Shown here: in pieces, positions 24,201-32,300 of the stretch
Layout of the letters: each line of letters opens with the position of its first letter
Position numbering within the stretch: position 1 is the stretch's first letter
From: Drosophila pseudoobscura
Lineage: Eukaryota > Arthropoda > Insecta > Diptera > Drosophilidae
DNA: 64,000 bases
Assembly: GCF_009870125.1 (NCBI RefSeq)
Contig: NC_046679.1
Location: 18,848,001-18,912,000 of the forward strand
Direction of reading: 5' to 3'
The notes under the pieces: model-generated
The model's database searches: none
Told to the model about the DNA's origin: nothing
What the model saw: only the letters and a program-made list of their open reading frames with translations
Position numbers and translations under genes: made by a program

Positions 24201-27200
24201 AGCACGGGCCCCCGAATCTAGATATTCATTCTTAATTAGTGAATTTGTATGAATAAATGCATAACCAGATCAATCTTGTAATATAAGCTAATCAAATAAA
24301 CGTACTATGTAGAATGCAGTTCGGCATAATCTGTCGCTTCATAAATGCTTTATGCGTGTTGAGAATGTAAAAGGAGCAGTTTGGACGGTTGATGAAATCG
24401 AGTTTTACAAACGACGACCACAGCGTACAACTAGCATTGGTAACAACTTACAAGGAGCTACAAATTTGCCTGATGCAAACTATTTCGTAGCTCTGAATTT
24501 TGGGTACGTGGGTTTTTTTTCTAACTGTTTATTCATCCTTTGCTCCTGCATTTTGTTCTCGAAATTTATTGTGTAAAATTTATAACTAAATTGCATGATG
24601 AATACGAAATAAATAATTGTAAAATCGTAGGTACCGTAAAAAATGCTTTGGTGTGGAGTGTTTTAGTCCGTTTTAGATTAATTGTAATAAATAATTAAAC
24701 CTTTAAAAGGATGAAATAGGTTTAAGTTATAGTATTATAGGTGAAGTAGTCAATTTTTTTAATTTTACCCATTTGCACTTAGTTAATTTTTAGACCCTTG
24801 AAGCGGACATTGGTCAGAAGTTTGAAACGCACTGAAGGTTTAATCTTCAACCACATGTGCACCTTTATCCTGGATCAGAATCACTGAGTAGATATAGCGG
24901 TTTTTGTTTGTCTGTCCATCTGATTCTAAACAACCTTATTTATGAAGCTAACTTAACAAAAAATAGCTTGGCGCCGGTTTATACTTTTGATAAAACTTTA
25001 AAATTTACATTTGAACACGCAAAAATTGCTTCCGTTTTCAACAAAAAAAACATTTTTCTCACCAAAATGAAAAGTAAAGGGCATTTTATACAACAAAACA
25101 AATCTTAATTGAAAATGAAACAAAAATATTTTTTTTTTTTTTTTTTTTGGGATTTAAGTTACCAAACTACCCGTGAACAAAAATATTTAATATAAATACA
25201 TTTATAACGTTTATTTGACACAGTTACTAGAGCAATTAACCTCAAATTTAAATTTGAAAGAATTGGAGTGGCCAAAAAAACCTTGCGTTTAAGTGCGTCA
25301 CAGCTGTCAATAGACCGCGTTGGTTATATGAACGTAGGAAACAGAAGCTTTTGTGCGCGTAACACAACAAAATTTGTGCTTAACGGACATCAGAAAATTA
25401 AACATATCGATAAAAAAAAAATGAGCGAAAACGCAGTAATGGCAACGGACCGTTTTCGTTGATAGCGCAAGGCGTAAAAGTTTTTGAAAACTTTTCCGTT
25501 GACGTCGTAAATAAATGCTTCCATCAGCTTCTCTTTACTTTTAACTGTTCGTTGTTCGTTCGTTGACGTCTGAAGTTCGTTCTGCGTGAAAGAAGATTCT
25601 CCTTCCTTCTTAACCCTGAAGGGCACCTTCCTTCATGAAAGGACGAGGGAGCTGAAGAGCCCGGAATTTGGATGTAGTTTCGGTGTGAACTGCAGCGTCG
25701 ATCTTTTTTTACAATGCTTTTAAAAGCAGCTCAAGTCGACTCGTAGGTCCCCAAGATTATATTTTGACTAGAGTGACCCCATTGCATTATGATGACCTCC
25801 CCGCGGTGTTCCCTGGGTACCAATTTAATGTGTTTAGATCATAAGCTCACGTATATACTGACTGAGTACCGGGTATAAAGTAGTATACACGTTCCCCCTC
25901 GTTTTAAACTTTTTTCAACGTTTTTTTCCGTGCTCCAGTTAAATATAAATATGTATCAGTTATCCATCTCGAAACGGTGAAATGATTTCTATTAATCCAA
26001 ATATTAATATTATTATAAAATGAAATGATCTCAAAGTTATGACGGTCGCAAACAGTGGCAAATAATTGTATATTCTATATTAGTTATTAAGCTTTTTCTA
26101 AATTCATTTAGTTAGCATGTGGCAAAAGCGGGCATGAAAGAAGTTGTTGGGCACAATACACCGGCATGCAACACCATATTACGCTTCGAACCAAACCGAT
26201 TTTTATACCCGATACTCAAAATGAGTATAGGGGGTGTATTAAATTTGTGGGTAAAGTGGATGTGTGTAACGCAAGAAGAAAGCGTTTCCAAGCCCAAGTG
26301 TATATACATATATGTATTCTAGATCAGCATCAACAGCCGAGTCGATATAGCCATGTCTCTCTGTCCGTTCGTCTTTCTTTACGAGAAAAACAAAAAAGCA
26401 GAATCATAGAGAATGACCATATCTGCCGAATCTGGATTAGATCGGATTATTATTGTAGAGAGAAGACACAAATCAATTGGCAGTGACTGCATAACGTCCG
26501 TACATTTAAAAGGATATTTTAAACAAAGTCTAATTACTGTGGCTATCAAACCCTTCCGACGTTTTCTTAGTTTCTAATGTCTACATTTAGAGAAAAAAAA
26601 TAACACAAAAAAGAATTTCGAATTTGAAAGCATAATATTTTCCTGATCGTAAGCTAGAGCTCCAAATTATATTGGTCCTATTGAAAGCACTTATCAGCTT
26701 TTCAGTATTGAAAAGTTTAATAGAGCCAGATGTAAACTGAAATTTGAATTTAATTAAATCATTACAATTTTATCAACTATCAGAAAATGTCGCTATGGTT
26801 CGAATCGTTAATATAAATATGTACGAAATCTTTTTATGTAGATTTCTACAGATGAGCCGGGGCTTCTGATCCATTATTTACATTCCCTTAAATTTACATT
26901 TACAACACCAACTCGTAGCTGATCGGACAGCAGGCTTTGAAGGGTCTCAAACCTTTCAGATCTGCAATAAAATAAAAAATATTAATGTATTTTTACTAGC
27001 CAGGCTTTAAATAATAATAACGGATCATTTAGAAAAGATTGCAATGCATTGCCGTGGCTGGAGACTATTAACAAAACTATTTTATCGTTTTCCCCATGCT
27101 ATCTCTGTCTTTTAGCAAAGTTAGTAGGCAAAGTCTAATATAATACGGCCTTTACTGAACCCATATAGAAGTCCAGAACAGATAGCAAAACCAAAAACTT

Positions 27201-27871
27201 GCATTTTTCAATATAGCTGGAGTATACTACAGCTAGTTTTAAAGAACTTTGCAATTCAAAAAACTAACGGTTGTAGCTAGTGTGATTGAGTGTGATTTTT
27301 AGTTTTTTGGGATGTTGAGTATAAAATTGACTTCTCAATATGCCTTTTCTCCATTCTATTACAATGCATGTTCCTGCTTTCGACTCTTGACGACTCTCGA
27401 TTATTTTATAAATAACATTACTATAAAAAACTGCTATGCATAACGAAGAATGCGATACGTACCAATCTATCGCTACACAAATGTTTTGTGCGATATGAAG
27501 ATGACTTCGGCTCTTTTTGGATGGTCGACGATAACGAGTTTGTTAAGAGGCGACACTTATCGCGAGGACGACCCCGGAAATATGAGCCGTCGTCTTCGCC
27601 TAGTTCGTGCCAATCTGGCAATGGCTTGTCTACTGACAAAAATCACTGCGATAACTGCCCTCAGAGTTTGTCAAATCATACCGGCAGTTCCGAAACTGAT
27701 ATCAACCAATTAAGCAGTCTACCGTTTTGTGGAATTGATGCTTTAAGTAAAACTTCAACACGTTTTACAAGTATTGATACGGTCGTAACTGATAATAGCC
27801 ATATAAATATGGAAGATTACTTACCCAAAATATATGAGAGTAACGCCATTGTGGATAATCGATCAAGTTAA
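9291..27871 (+). CDS. FoxP: FoxP forkhead transcription factor (multi-exon, two alternative last exons)
   Basis: Nuclear DNA-binding regulator of the FOXP family. Exons: 9291-9835, 12200-12377, 14602-14785, 18734-18778, 21672-21748, 22022-22123, then either 24313-24576 (464 aa) or 27449-27871 (517 aa). All junctions have GT/AG and matching phase. The C2H2 zinc finger (C165, C170, H183, H188) spans the first junction. A leucine-zipper helix lies at about 192-225. The forkhead begins at [12 protein letters not shown] (about 331) and contains FRRNAATWK, identical to vertebrate FOXP. The first coding exon follows an acceptor at 9280, so a 5' UTR exon probably lies upstream. The introns hold many transposons, none in an exon. 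An alternative acceptor for exon 3 (14634) would hit a stop at once. Confidence 0.95.
10045..10562 (+). mobile_element. DINE-1-type Helitron, 5' truncated, in FoxP intron 1
   Basis: Starts inside the element (AGAGCAACGACATTTTGTAT). It contains two CGCCCCACC-type modules and ATAGCCAAAATGAACG, and ends with the GAGTTGCGGTCTTAGCAGCAACTC hairpin followed by ACAACGTTCCCCC. Confidence 0.75.
11024..12143 (-). mobile_element. 5'-truncated LOA/R1-clade LINE with intact RNase H region
   Basis: An open minus-strand frame (12092-11127, 321 codons) encodes an RNase H domain with [15 protein letters not shown] (first Asp), AEVFAIGKA (Glu), LFVDSQAAI (Asp) and [21 protein letters not shown]-terminal Cys/His cluster, [20 protein letters not shown], follows. 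The element ends in a (CCTAA)n-type 3' tail at 11024-11040. The 11-bp sequence ATGATTATGTA lies on both sides (11013-11023 and 12144-12154), a target-site duplication. It is a clean, relatively young insertion that lacks endonuclease and RT. Confidence 0.85.
12495..12545 (+). mobile_element. Short LOA-type LINE C-terminal fragment
   Basis: CTCCTGTCCAGCTCTCAGTAGAAGAAGCCTAA matches the [17 protein letters not shown] stretch of the LOA-type element at 59070-59105. Only about 50 bases survive. Confidence 0.5.
12546..13379. other. FoxP intron 2 sequence without clear feature
   Basis: CGTTTAGCAGGGCGAACCAC at 12778 resembles CGTTTAGCAGGGCAAGCACG at 14869, so some of this is repeated DNA. No coding exon is needed here by the FoxP phase. 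Confidence 0.35.
13380..14465 (+). mobile_element. Non-LTR retrotransposon RT remnant (family A)
   Basis: Broken plus-strand frames carry RT motifs in order: [20 protein letters not shown], then [39 protein letters not shown], and a damaged YADD-region reading as MYADVSV. At least four frame changes separate them. The same family appears at 17920-18310, 38400-38640 and 42709-43268, all on the minus strand. I would place it near jockey or CR1 clades; the clade is uncertain. Confidence 0.75.
14786..15729. other. FoxP intron 3, left part: hairpin and GC-rich repeat DNA
   Basis: Contains a small perfect hairpin TTAGGTGC-tattg-GCACCTAA at about 14958. From about 15130 to 15700 it is GC-rich and transposon-like, with a T-rich run near 15520. 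The minus frame 15446-15177 (Lys/Arg/Glu rich) has no recognisable domain. Confidence 0.35.
15730..17260 (-). mobile_element. R1/LOA-type LINE remnant
   Basis: Minus-strand frames give [20 protein letters not shown] (17220-17160), the pre-RT linker typical of R1/LOA elements, then [14 protein letters not shown] and [18 protein letters not shown]. Next come [20 protein letters not shown] and [19 protein letters not shown] (16655-16452), RT motifs 2a and 3. A palm-distal segment lies at 16201-15989. Frames shift between these pieces. The 236-codon plus-strand frame over this region is an antisense shadow. Confidence 0.75.
17500..17792 (-). mobile_element. BEL/Pao 5' LTR with tRNA-Arg-like primer site
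   Basis: On the minus strand the LTR runs from about 17792 (TGTAACGTTCTTACTTTTTA) to about 17532 (GGCAGCTTCCAACA). Just beyond is TTTTGGTGACCCCGACGTGA, a primer-binding site of the tRNA-Arg type used by BEL elements. A diverged copy of the LTR lies in the opposite orientation at about 33825-34065, which sets its extent. About 250 bases of leader (17250-17500) precede the R1-like debris. Confidence 0.75.
17920..18310 (-). mobile_element. Non-LTR RT remnant, family A
   Basis: The minus-strand frame includes [35 protein letters not shown] (the YADD site decayed to HADN) and [12 protein letters not shown]. These match, in inverse orientation, the family-A copy at 13.4-14.5 kb. Confidence 0.75.
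18311..18733. other. FoxP intron 3, right end
   Basis: AT-rich, no recognised repeat; it ends in a pyrimidine-rich acceptor (TTATTTTTAG) for FoxP exon 4. Confidence 0.5.
19060..21245 (-). mobile_element. Jockey-type LINE remnant, about 2.2 kb
   Basis: Minus-strand frames in order include endonuclease-like fragments (21241-20940), a connecting region with [17 protein letters not shown] basic sequence (20849-20565), RT fragments with [20 protein letters not shown] (20280-20020), [16 protein letters not shown] (20066), and the palm motif FADDTTVLS (19624). A jockey-style [14 protein letters not shown] thumb segment follows. It has many frameshifts and no intact ORF. Confidence 0.7.
21330..21575 (+). 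mobile_element. DINE-1-type Helitron fragment with 3' hairpin
   Basis: Contains CCAACCCCCTTCCGCCCCC and GGCATCCACAATTTT, and ends with GAGTTGCGGTCGCAGCAGCAACTC plus ACAACGTTTACCC. It lies 100 bases before FoxP exon 5. Confidence 0.75.
22124..22409. other. FoxP intron after exon 6, first part
   Basis: AT-rich; nothing recognised. Confidence 0.5.
22410..22585 (+). mobile_element. DINE-1-type 3' fragment
   Basis: Contains the CGCCCCACCCCCTTCCGACC module, then GGGTATATATGTAGAGTTGC and the GAGTTGCGGTCGCAGGAGCAACTC hairpin with ACAACGTTCCCCC. Confidence 0.75.
22690..23165 (+). mobile_element. DINE-1/mini-me-type element with expanded (GTCY)n
   Basis: Starts at ACTCAGAATGAGTATTGGGG and has the canonical AACGTCCAGAAGGAATCGTT block. 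The expanded GTCY array follows, then AAAACTTCGCCCCACC and a degraded hairpin (AAGTTACGGTCGCCGCAGCAACTG). Confidence 0.85.
22830..22923. repeat. (GTCY)n microsatellite
   Basis: About 23 consecutive GTCT/GTCC tetramers inside the DINE copy, the longest such run in the window. On the minus strand it reads as a meaningless (DGQT)n protein. Confidence 0.9.
23211..23715 (-). mobile_element. MITE-like element, family M, about 505 bp
   Basis: The left end is CCCGGTTTTCAGTTACTTTT and the right end AGTAAAAACCAGAGCATGG; they are imperfect inverted repeats. The interior GCCAAAACGTTTCATTTTCG matches, on the opposite strand, the interior of the copy ending at 56848. No ORF. I do not recognise a named family. 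Confidence 0.6.
24313..24576 (+). CDS. FoxP: FoxP alternative last exon, conserved forkhead type
   Basis: Begins after TATGTAG with [19 protein letters not shown], then [16 protein letters not shown], almost identical to vertebrate FOXP recognition helix and wing. Both base-contacting residues, Arg and His, of the VRHNLS motif are kept. The frame runs on through a hydrophobic Phe/Cys/Ile-rich tail to a stop at 24574-24576. A GTACGT donor at 24504 could splice the tail away instead, so the C-terminal 24 residues may represent a read-through (intron-retention) form. Confidence 0.88.
   Translation, partial: NAVRHNLSLHKCFMRVENVKGAVWTVDEIEFYKRRPQRTTSIGNNLQGATNLPDANYFVALNFGYVGFFSNCLFILCSCILFSKFIV
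24577..24965. other. FoxP intronic sequence
   Basis: AT-rich, no recognised element; could be 3' UTR of the isoform ending at 24576. Confidence 0.4.
24966..25480 (+). mobile_element. MITE-like element, family M
   Basis: The start GGCGCCGGTTTATACTTTTG resembles the 57.1 kb fragment, and CAACAAAACAAATCTTAATT (25091-25110) recurs at 56234-56253. CATATCGAT...AAAATGAGCGAAAAC near the right end resembles 56737-56765. A 20-base T run interrupts it near 25130. Confidence 0.55.
25481..25844. other. FoxP intronic sequence
   Basis: Moderately GC-richer than its surroundings, with GTTCGTTGTTCGTTCGTTG at about 25547. No gene recognised; probably unclassified repeat. Confidence 0.3.
25845..25905 (+). mobile_element. 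DINE-1-type 3' remnant
   Basis: Carries GAGTACCGGGTATAAAGTAG and ACACGTTCCCCCTCGTTTT, the usual element terminus, but the hairpin is deleted. Confidence 0.5.
26200..26510 (+). mobile_element. DINE-1-type Helitron, 3' truncated
   Basis: Starts TTTTTATACCCGATACTCAA, continues through GATCAGCATCAACAGCCGAG, then a decayed GTCY run and CAGAATCATAGAGAATGACC. Confidence 0.75.
26511..27448. other. FoxP intron before the distal exon
   Basis: AT-rich, no transposon recognised. It ends in a weak acceptor (TGCATAACGAAG before 27449) with few pyrimidines, which fits a regulated, alternatively used exon. Confidence 0.5.
27449..27871 (+). CDS. FoxP: FoxP alternative last exon, divergent forkhead type
   Basis: Begins [19 protein letters not shown], then [16 protein letters not shown], in the same phase as the exon at 24313. 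The motif VRHNLS reads IRTNLS: the base-contacting His is Thr, and the wing sequence is rewritten. [14 protein letters not shown] AT-hook/basic patch follows ([10 protein letters not shown]), then a Ser/Asn-rich acidic tail to the stop at 27869. The open frame of 140 codons with retained helix residues shows selection for function. Mutually exclusive use with the upstream exon is inferred from phase and from the known FoxP isoforms of D. melanogaster. Confidence 0.9.
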   Translation, partial: NAIRTNLSLHKCFVRYEDDFGSFWMVDDNEFVKRRHLSRGRPRKYEPSSSPSSCQSGNGLSTDKNHCDNCPQSLSNHTGSSETDINQLSSLPFCGIDALSKTSTRFTSIDTVVTDNSHINMEDYLPKIYESNAIVDNRSS

Positions 27872-28028
27872 ATATACATACTTAAATGCATTTTCATCTC
27901 AAAACTGTAAGGTTCGGGTTCGGAAATGATAACTGAATTTTTTTTTGTATATTTCCGAATTCCGTTTAGAGAACAACTGTTTTAGATTATTAAAATTAAA
28001 AGTAAATTACGTTAACACTAATTTAAAA

Positions 28029-28117
28029 TAATAAATTATTTCTAGTTCTAAGAAGATTGTAGAGCAAGGGTATTTAGCTCCTGAAACCCTGTGACTTACA
28101 ATCACCAAAATAATAAA
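28029..28117 (+). terminator. FoxP candidate polyadenylation signals
   Basis: AATAAA occurs at 28029-28034 and again at 28112-28117, 160-250 bases after the distal FoxP stop, followed by T-rich sequence. Confidence 0.5.
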
Positions 28118-28489
28118 ATTTAATTATATTTTTAGAATTTATATAATCTTTCTTGTACAGTTTATAGAGACTAATAAGGTAAATAAATTTTAGCGAAGAA
28201 GGACAAATTTCTGAATCTTTCATCGGGGCCTTGCAAAACTCTTATCACCAAATTCCATTCATGCTCGATTTTCCGAAAATGTATACCCTTCTTTTTATTG
28301 CGTTATGAAAATAGATAATTAATATTTTGATGACAAAACGGAAAACACCACAGTTTTACAAATCAATTGTTGAGCTATTTTCTCAGCAGCGTAGTTTGTA
28401 TTTAGTATTAATTTAATAATTGTTCACCAATGTAAAGGTGTTTATTGTGGTGTGTTTTTAGGGAAGGAACTACTGGCGGAGGGGTGTCA
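28118..28489. other. AT-rich intergenic spacer
   Basis: No feature seen between the FoxP 3' end and the next repeat. Confidence 0.5.
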
Positions 28490-28560
28490 TACTGAGTGAG
28501 TATTGAGTATAAATGTAGAGTCGCGGCACTAGCTGCAATTACGAGAAAGGTATGTGAAAA
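28490..28560 (+). mobile_element. DINE-1-type 3' remnant
   Basis: Carries TACTGAGTGAGTATTGAGTATAAATGTAGAG and a decayed hairpin. Confidence 0.45.
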
Positions 28561-28599
28561 TTAGAAATGTAAAAGGAGGAGGTGGGAGGGTGTTTTCGT

Positions 28600-28990
28600 T
28601 GCTGCTGTAGGCCTTGAGGTCGGCTAGGCCGGCCGTTCGTCGCTGTCTTCCAGGATGCTTCTGGAGTCGTGCTATAGTGACAGAAATAAATTAAACTACT
28701 TTGTAGGGCCCCTCATATTTGGGAGCCAGTTTTGCGGCAAAGTGATGGGCGGGTGATGTTGGCTCCACCCACTTGGTAAAGGCCTCGAAGAACACCAGCA
28801 ACATAGTATTGCCGTGCTTGGATCGTGGCAGGGGTCCGAAGAAGTCGGCGCAGACGAGTTCCAGTGGTTCTTGGGCATGGCGGGTGTGCATCTTCCCTCC
28901 TGGTTTAGTTTGACTCATCTTGTACCGCTGGCACTTGGTACACTGTCGGATATACCGGTCACCATAGACAAAAAAAAACTATAATTTAAA
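28600..28990 (-). mobile_element. Gypsy (Ty3) integrase fragment with internal deletion
   Basis: The minus-strand frame 28918-28691 reads CQRYKMSQTKPGG upstream of PLELVCADFFGPLPRSKHG (catalytic core start) and FFEAFTKWVEP. It then jumps to HHFAAKLAPKYEGPYKVV, the C-terminal chromodomain-like segment. The DDE core between them is deleted in frame. It is complementary in content to the gypsy piece at 53.1 kb, possibly the same family. Confidence 0.75.
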
Positions 28991-29309
28991 AGTTGTAAAA
29001 CTCCAAATCTTTACGAAAAAGTCGGGTTGGTTCGAAGCGTAAATATGGAGTTGCATAGAATTGGTGCTAAGGTTGATTTTGGGCAACTAAAAGTTTGTCA
29101 AGAATCGTCTCTTTCTTACAAAAAATAGTAAAGTAAAACATGACTATAAAAATACCAATAAAATTAACTTAGGGGAAACATCGGGGCAAAATTTAATGGA
29201 AGTATGTTTTTATTGACTTTTAATTTTTTAACTTTGGTTTACTTGTTGTGTTAAATGCCCATATATTAAATCCTTAATTAATAAAATTACTATATATTTT
29301 TACATATAT

Positions 29310-32300
29310 TTATTTTTTGCTGATAGTATTTGATAAGAAGGTTTCTAGCCACTTTTCAATCACTGGCAGATTTTGATCGCTCCATTGCGCTTCCTCTTTG
29401 ATATTTCGAAGGGATTTTTCAATTATATGCTGAGCACTTCCGAATTGTCCCAAATGTTGATCATAGAAATCCTTAACCATATTATATCCCTTTTGAGTTG
29501 CAAACATTCCAGTCGCTGAGCTTATTAATTTATCCCACAGATTAGTTTTGGTTTGAAACCTTAAAAGAAATATTAATGACATGCTTTTGATTTATCATTT
29601 TTTCCAGAGTTTTGTATATGTGATCATATAGTGTAGTTTACATTAGTTGTTACTTAAATTCAAATGTCAAATTTCATATACAAACACTAATTCCAGAAAA
29701 GAATGTTAGAATTTGTACTTTAAGAAGGGGAGAATTGTATATATGGAACTATAATCCGAGCATAAGACCCATGCAAATACGAAAATACATGGCAACCTAA
29801 GTCATTCCAATATATATAGTGACATATCCATAACTCTCCACTTCACATACACATTATGTTGATGTCCAATTCACCCACCCCATCCACAAAAGTAACAGGA
29901 CACCACCCAAGAATCAATAACTGATTCTTCCCACACTCCAGCTAGAGTCCACTAAACTAAATAAAAGTTCTAAACAACTTTTCCGAAAATTATGATATTT
30001 TATTAGGAAGAGAATACTTCATCCATTACAGAAATGAAACTGTAACATTAGGAGCTAGGTCGTACCCAATCATTCAGAGTGGAGAAGCTATAGAAGCCGG
30101 CAAGACCGCACAGAAGTGCAATGATCCATCTACAAAAGAAGAGAAGATCGCACATAAGTGTCTTGACCGATCTCCAGAGGGAGATCAATACTTCGCTTCC
30201 GCTCTAGACAGTGAATTAAGGGAATGTAATCAATTAAGATTAGATCATTTAAAGGACGAAGAAAGGGAGGCATTGAAAAGGGTCTTATATGAGTTTAAAG
30301 ATGTGCAGTACAGAGAAGGTGACAATTTGACTTTCACAAGTACAATCAAGCACGAAATCAAAACTCAACATGAAGACGCGGTCTACAGACGACCATACAA
30401 AATGCCCAGATATATGATCAGGAGGTAAATCAGAAAATCAAAGACATGATCAGGCAGGGAATAATTCGAAAGTCAAATTATCCTTACTGCTCGCCCATAT
30501 CTATGATTCCGAAAAAGATAGACGCTTCAGGAAAGCAAAAATACCGAATGGTAGTAGACTATAGAAATCTAAACGAAATAACAATTAAGGACAAGTTCCC
30601 AACTCCAAGAATGGATGAAATCCTAGACAAACTAGGTAAATGTAAGTATTTCACGACAATCGATTTAGCAAAAGGTTTCCATCAAATACCCATGGAACCT
30701 AGCTCAATCCCCAAAACTGCGTTCTCCACTAAGCATGGACATTACGAGTTCACTCGTATGCCTTTTGGGCTAACCACTGCCCCCGCTACCTTCCAAAGAT
30801 GTATGAACAATCTGCTAGAAGAATTAATCTTCAAGGATTGCTTCGTATACATAGATGACATCATTATATTCTCCACTTCCTTAGAAGAACACCTGTTGTC
30901 ACTAAGAAGAGTATTTGGAAAGTTTGGAGACGTCAATTTGAAATCACAAATGGATAAATGTGAATTCTTGAAAAAGGAAACTTAATTCCTAGGTCATGTA
31001 GTCACTATTGAAGGAATAATACCAAGTCCAGGCAAAATCTCTGTCATAATCCAATTTCCAATTCCGAAGACCACTATAAAAATAAAGTCTTTCATAGGCC
31101 TGTACGGATTCCTAACTGTATAATAATGATACGATCCAATTCAGATTCTGCAGTCTGTAAGATATAGTCATTGTCTACGCTTTTGCGTTTTCTGTTTTCT
31201 CGTATCTGGGAAATTGTGGATGCCACCTTTGCCCTTTCGCCCTTTGTGGTGGCGGAAGTGGTCGGGGCAAAGTTTTGAAACGGACGGACGGACGGACTGA
31301 CAGACAGACATGGCTCAATCGACTGGGCTATTGATGCTGATCAAGAATATATATACCTTATGGGGTCGGAAACGCTTCGTTCTGGACGTTACACACATCC
31401 ACACTTTTACCACTTTATCCACTTTTACCACAAATCGAATATAGCCCAATACTCATTTTGAGTATCGGGTGTAAGAACTACAAAGAGAGATGAGTGGTCT
31501 AAAAATAGCCAAACGAAATAAGAGAGGCCTGGTAAATATAGTAGGAACAGCAATAAATATATATTCGGAACACTGGATGAGGAAGGTAAAAACGATAAAG
31601 AAAAGTATATAGATAATCTCGAAATTCACAGTGTTCAAACGAATGAATTAAATCTGGTAATAGATGCCGTAAATAAAGGAATAGATATTATTAACAATTT
31701 AAACGACGAAAAATATAGGAATAAACAAATAGAAATTCTGATATTCAACTTACAACATTTCACAGAATAACGAAGATATAGAACTCGGAATGCAATTAAC
31801 AATTGTTAAAACACGATTACCTGAAACATATTAATTCTGAGAAAATACTAAATATCATAAATTCTACATGGCTAAAAGAAGACACCTACGAGATCTTAAT
31901 ATCTTCCAACATTCCTAGAGATAGTACAAATGTCCCTATCTAAAAAAATTTCCCATATCCGGATGAGCTAAATAATATATTATCAGATATAACATATGAC
32001 AGATGAAGACGTATTTATTACAGAAAATAACTGATGAAAAGAATCTTAAAGCAAAGATTAGATATATACTGATTTGGAAGAATATTTCCCTCAAATACTC
32101 AAATAATTAAGTTTTTGTGCTGATATAAGAGGAAAGCAGTCTGTATATTTTTGTTTATTTGTGACCTCCTCATTGCCATGGAGCAAGGGCTCGCCGATAT
32201 AGCTCTAGTCCAGGAGCCCTGGATTGCGACATGCAACTCAGTGGCCAGACTAAAGTTCTCAAATCACAATTTGTTCTACTCAACATCAGAACCGTCGTAC

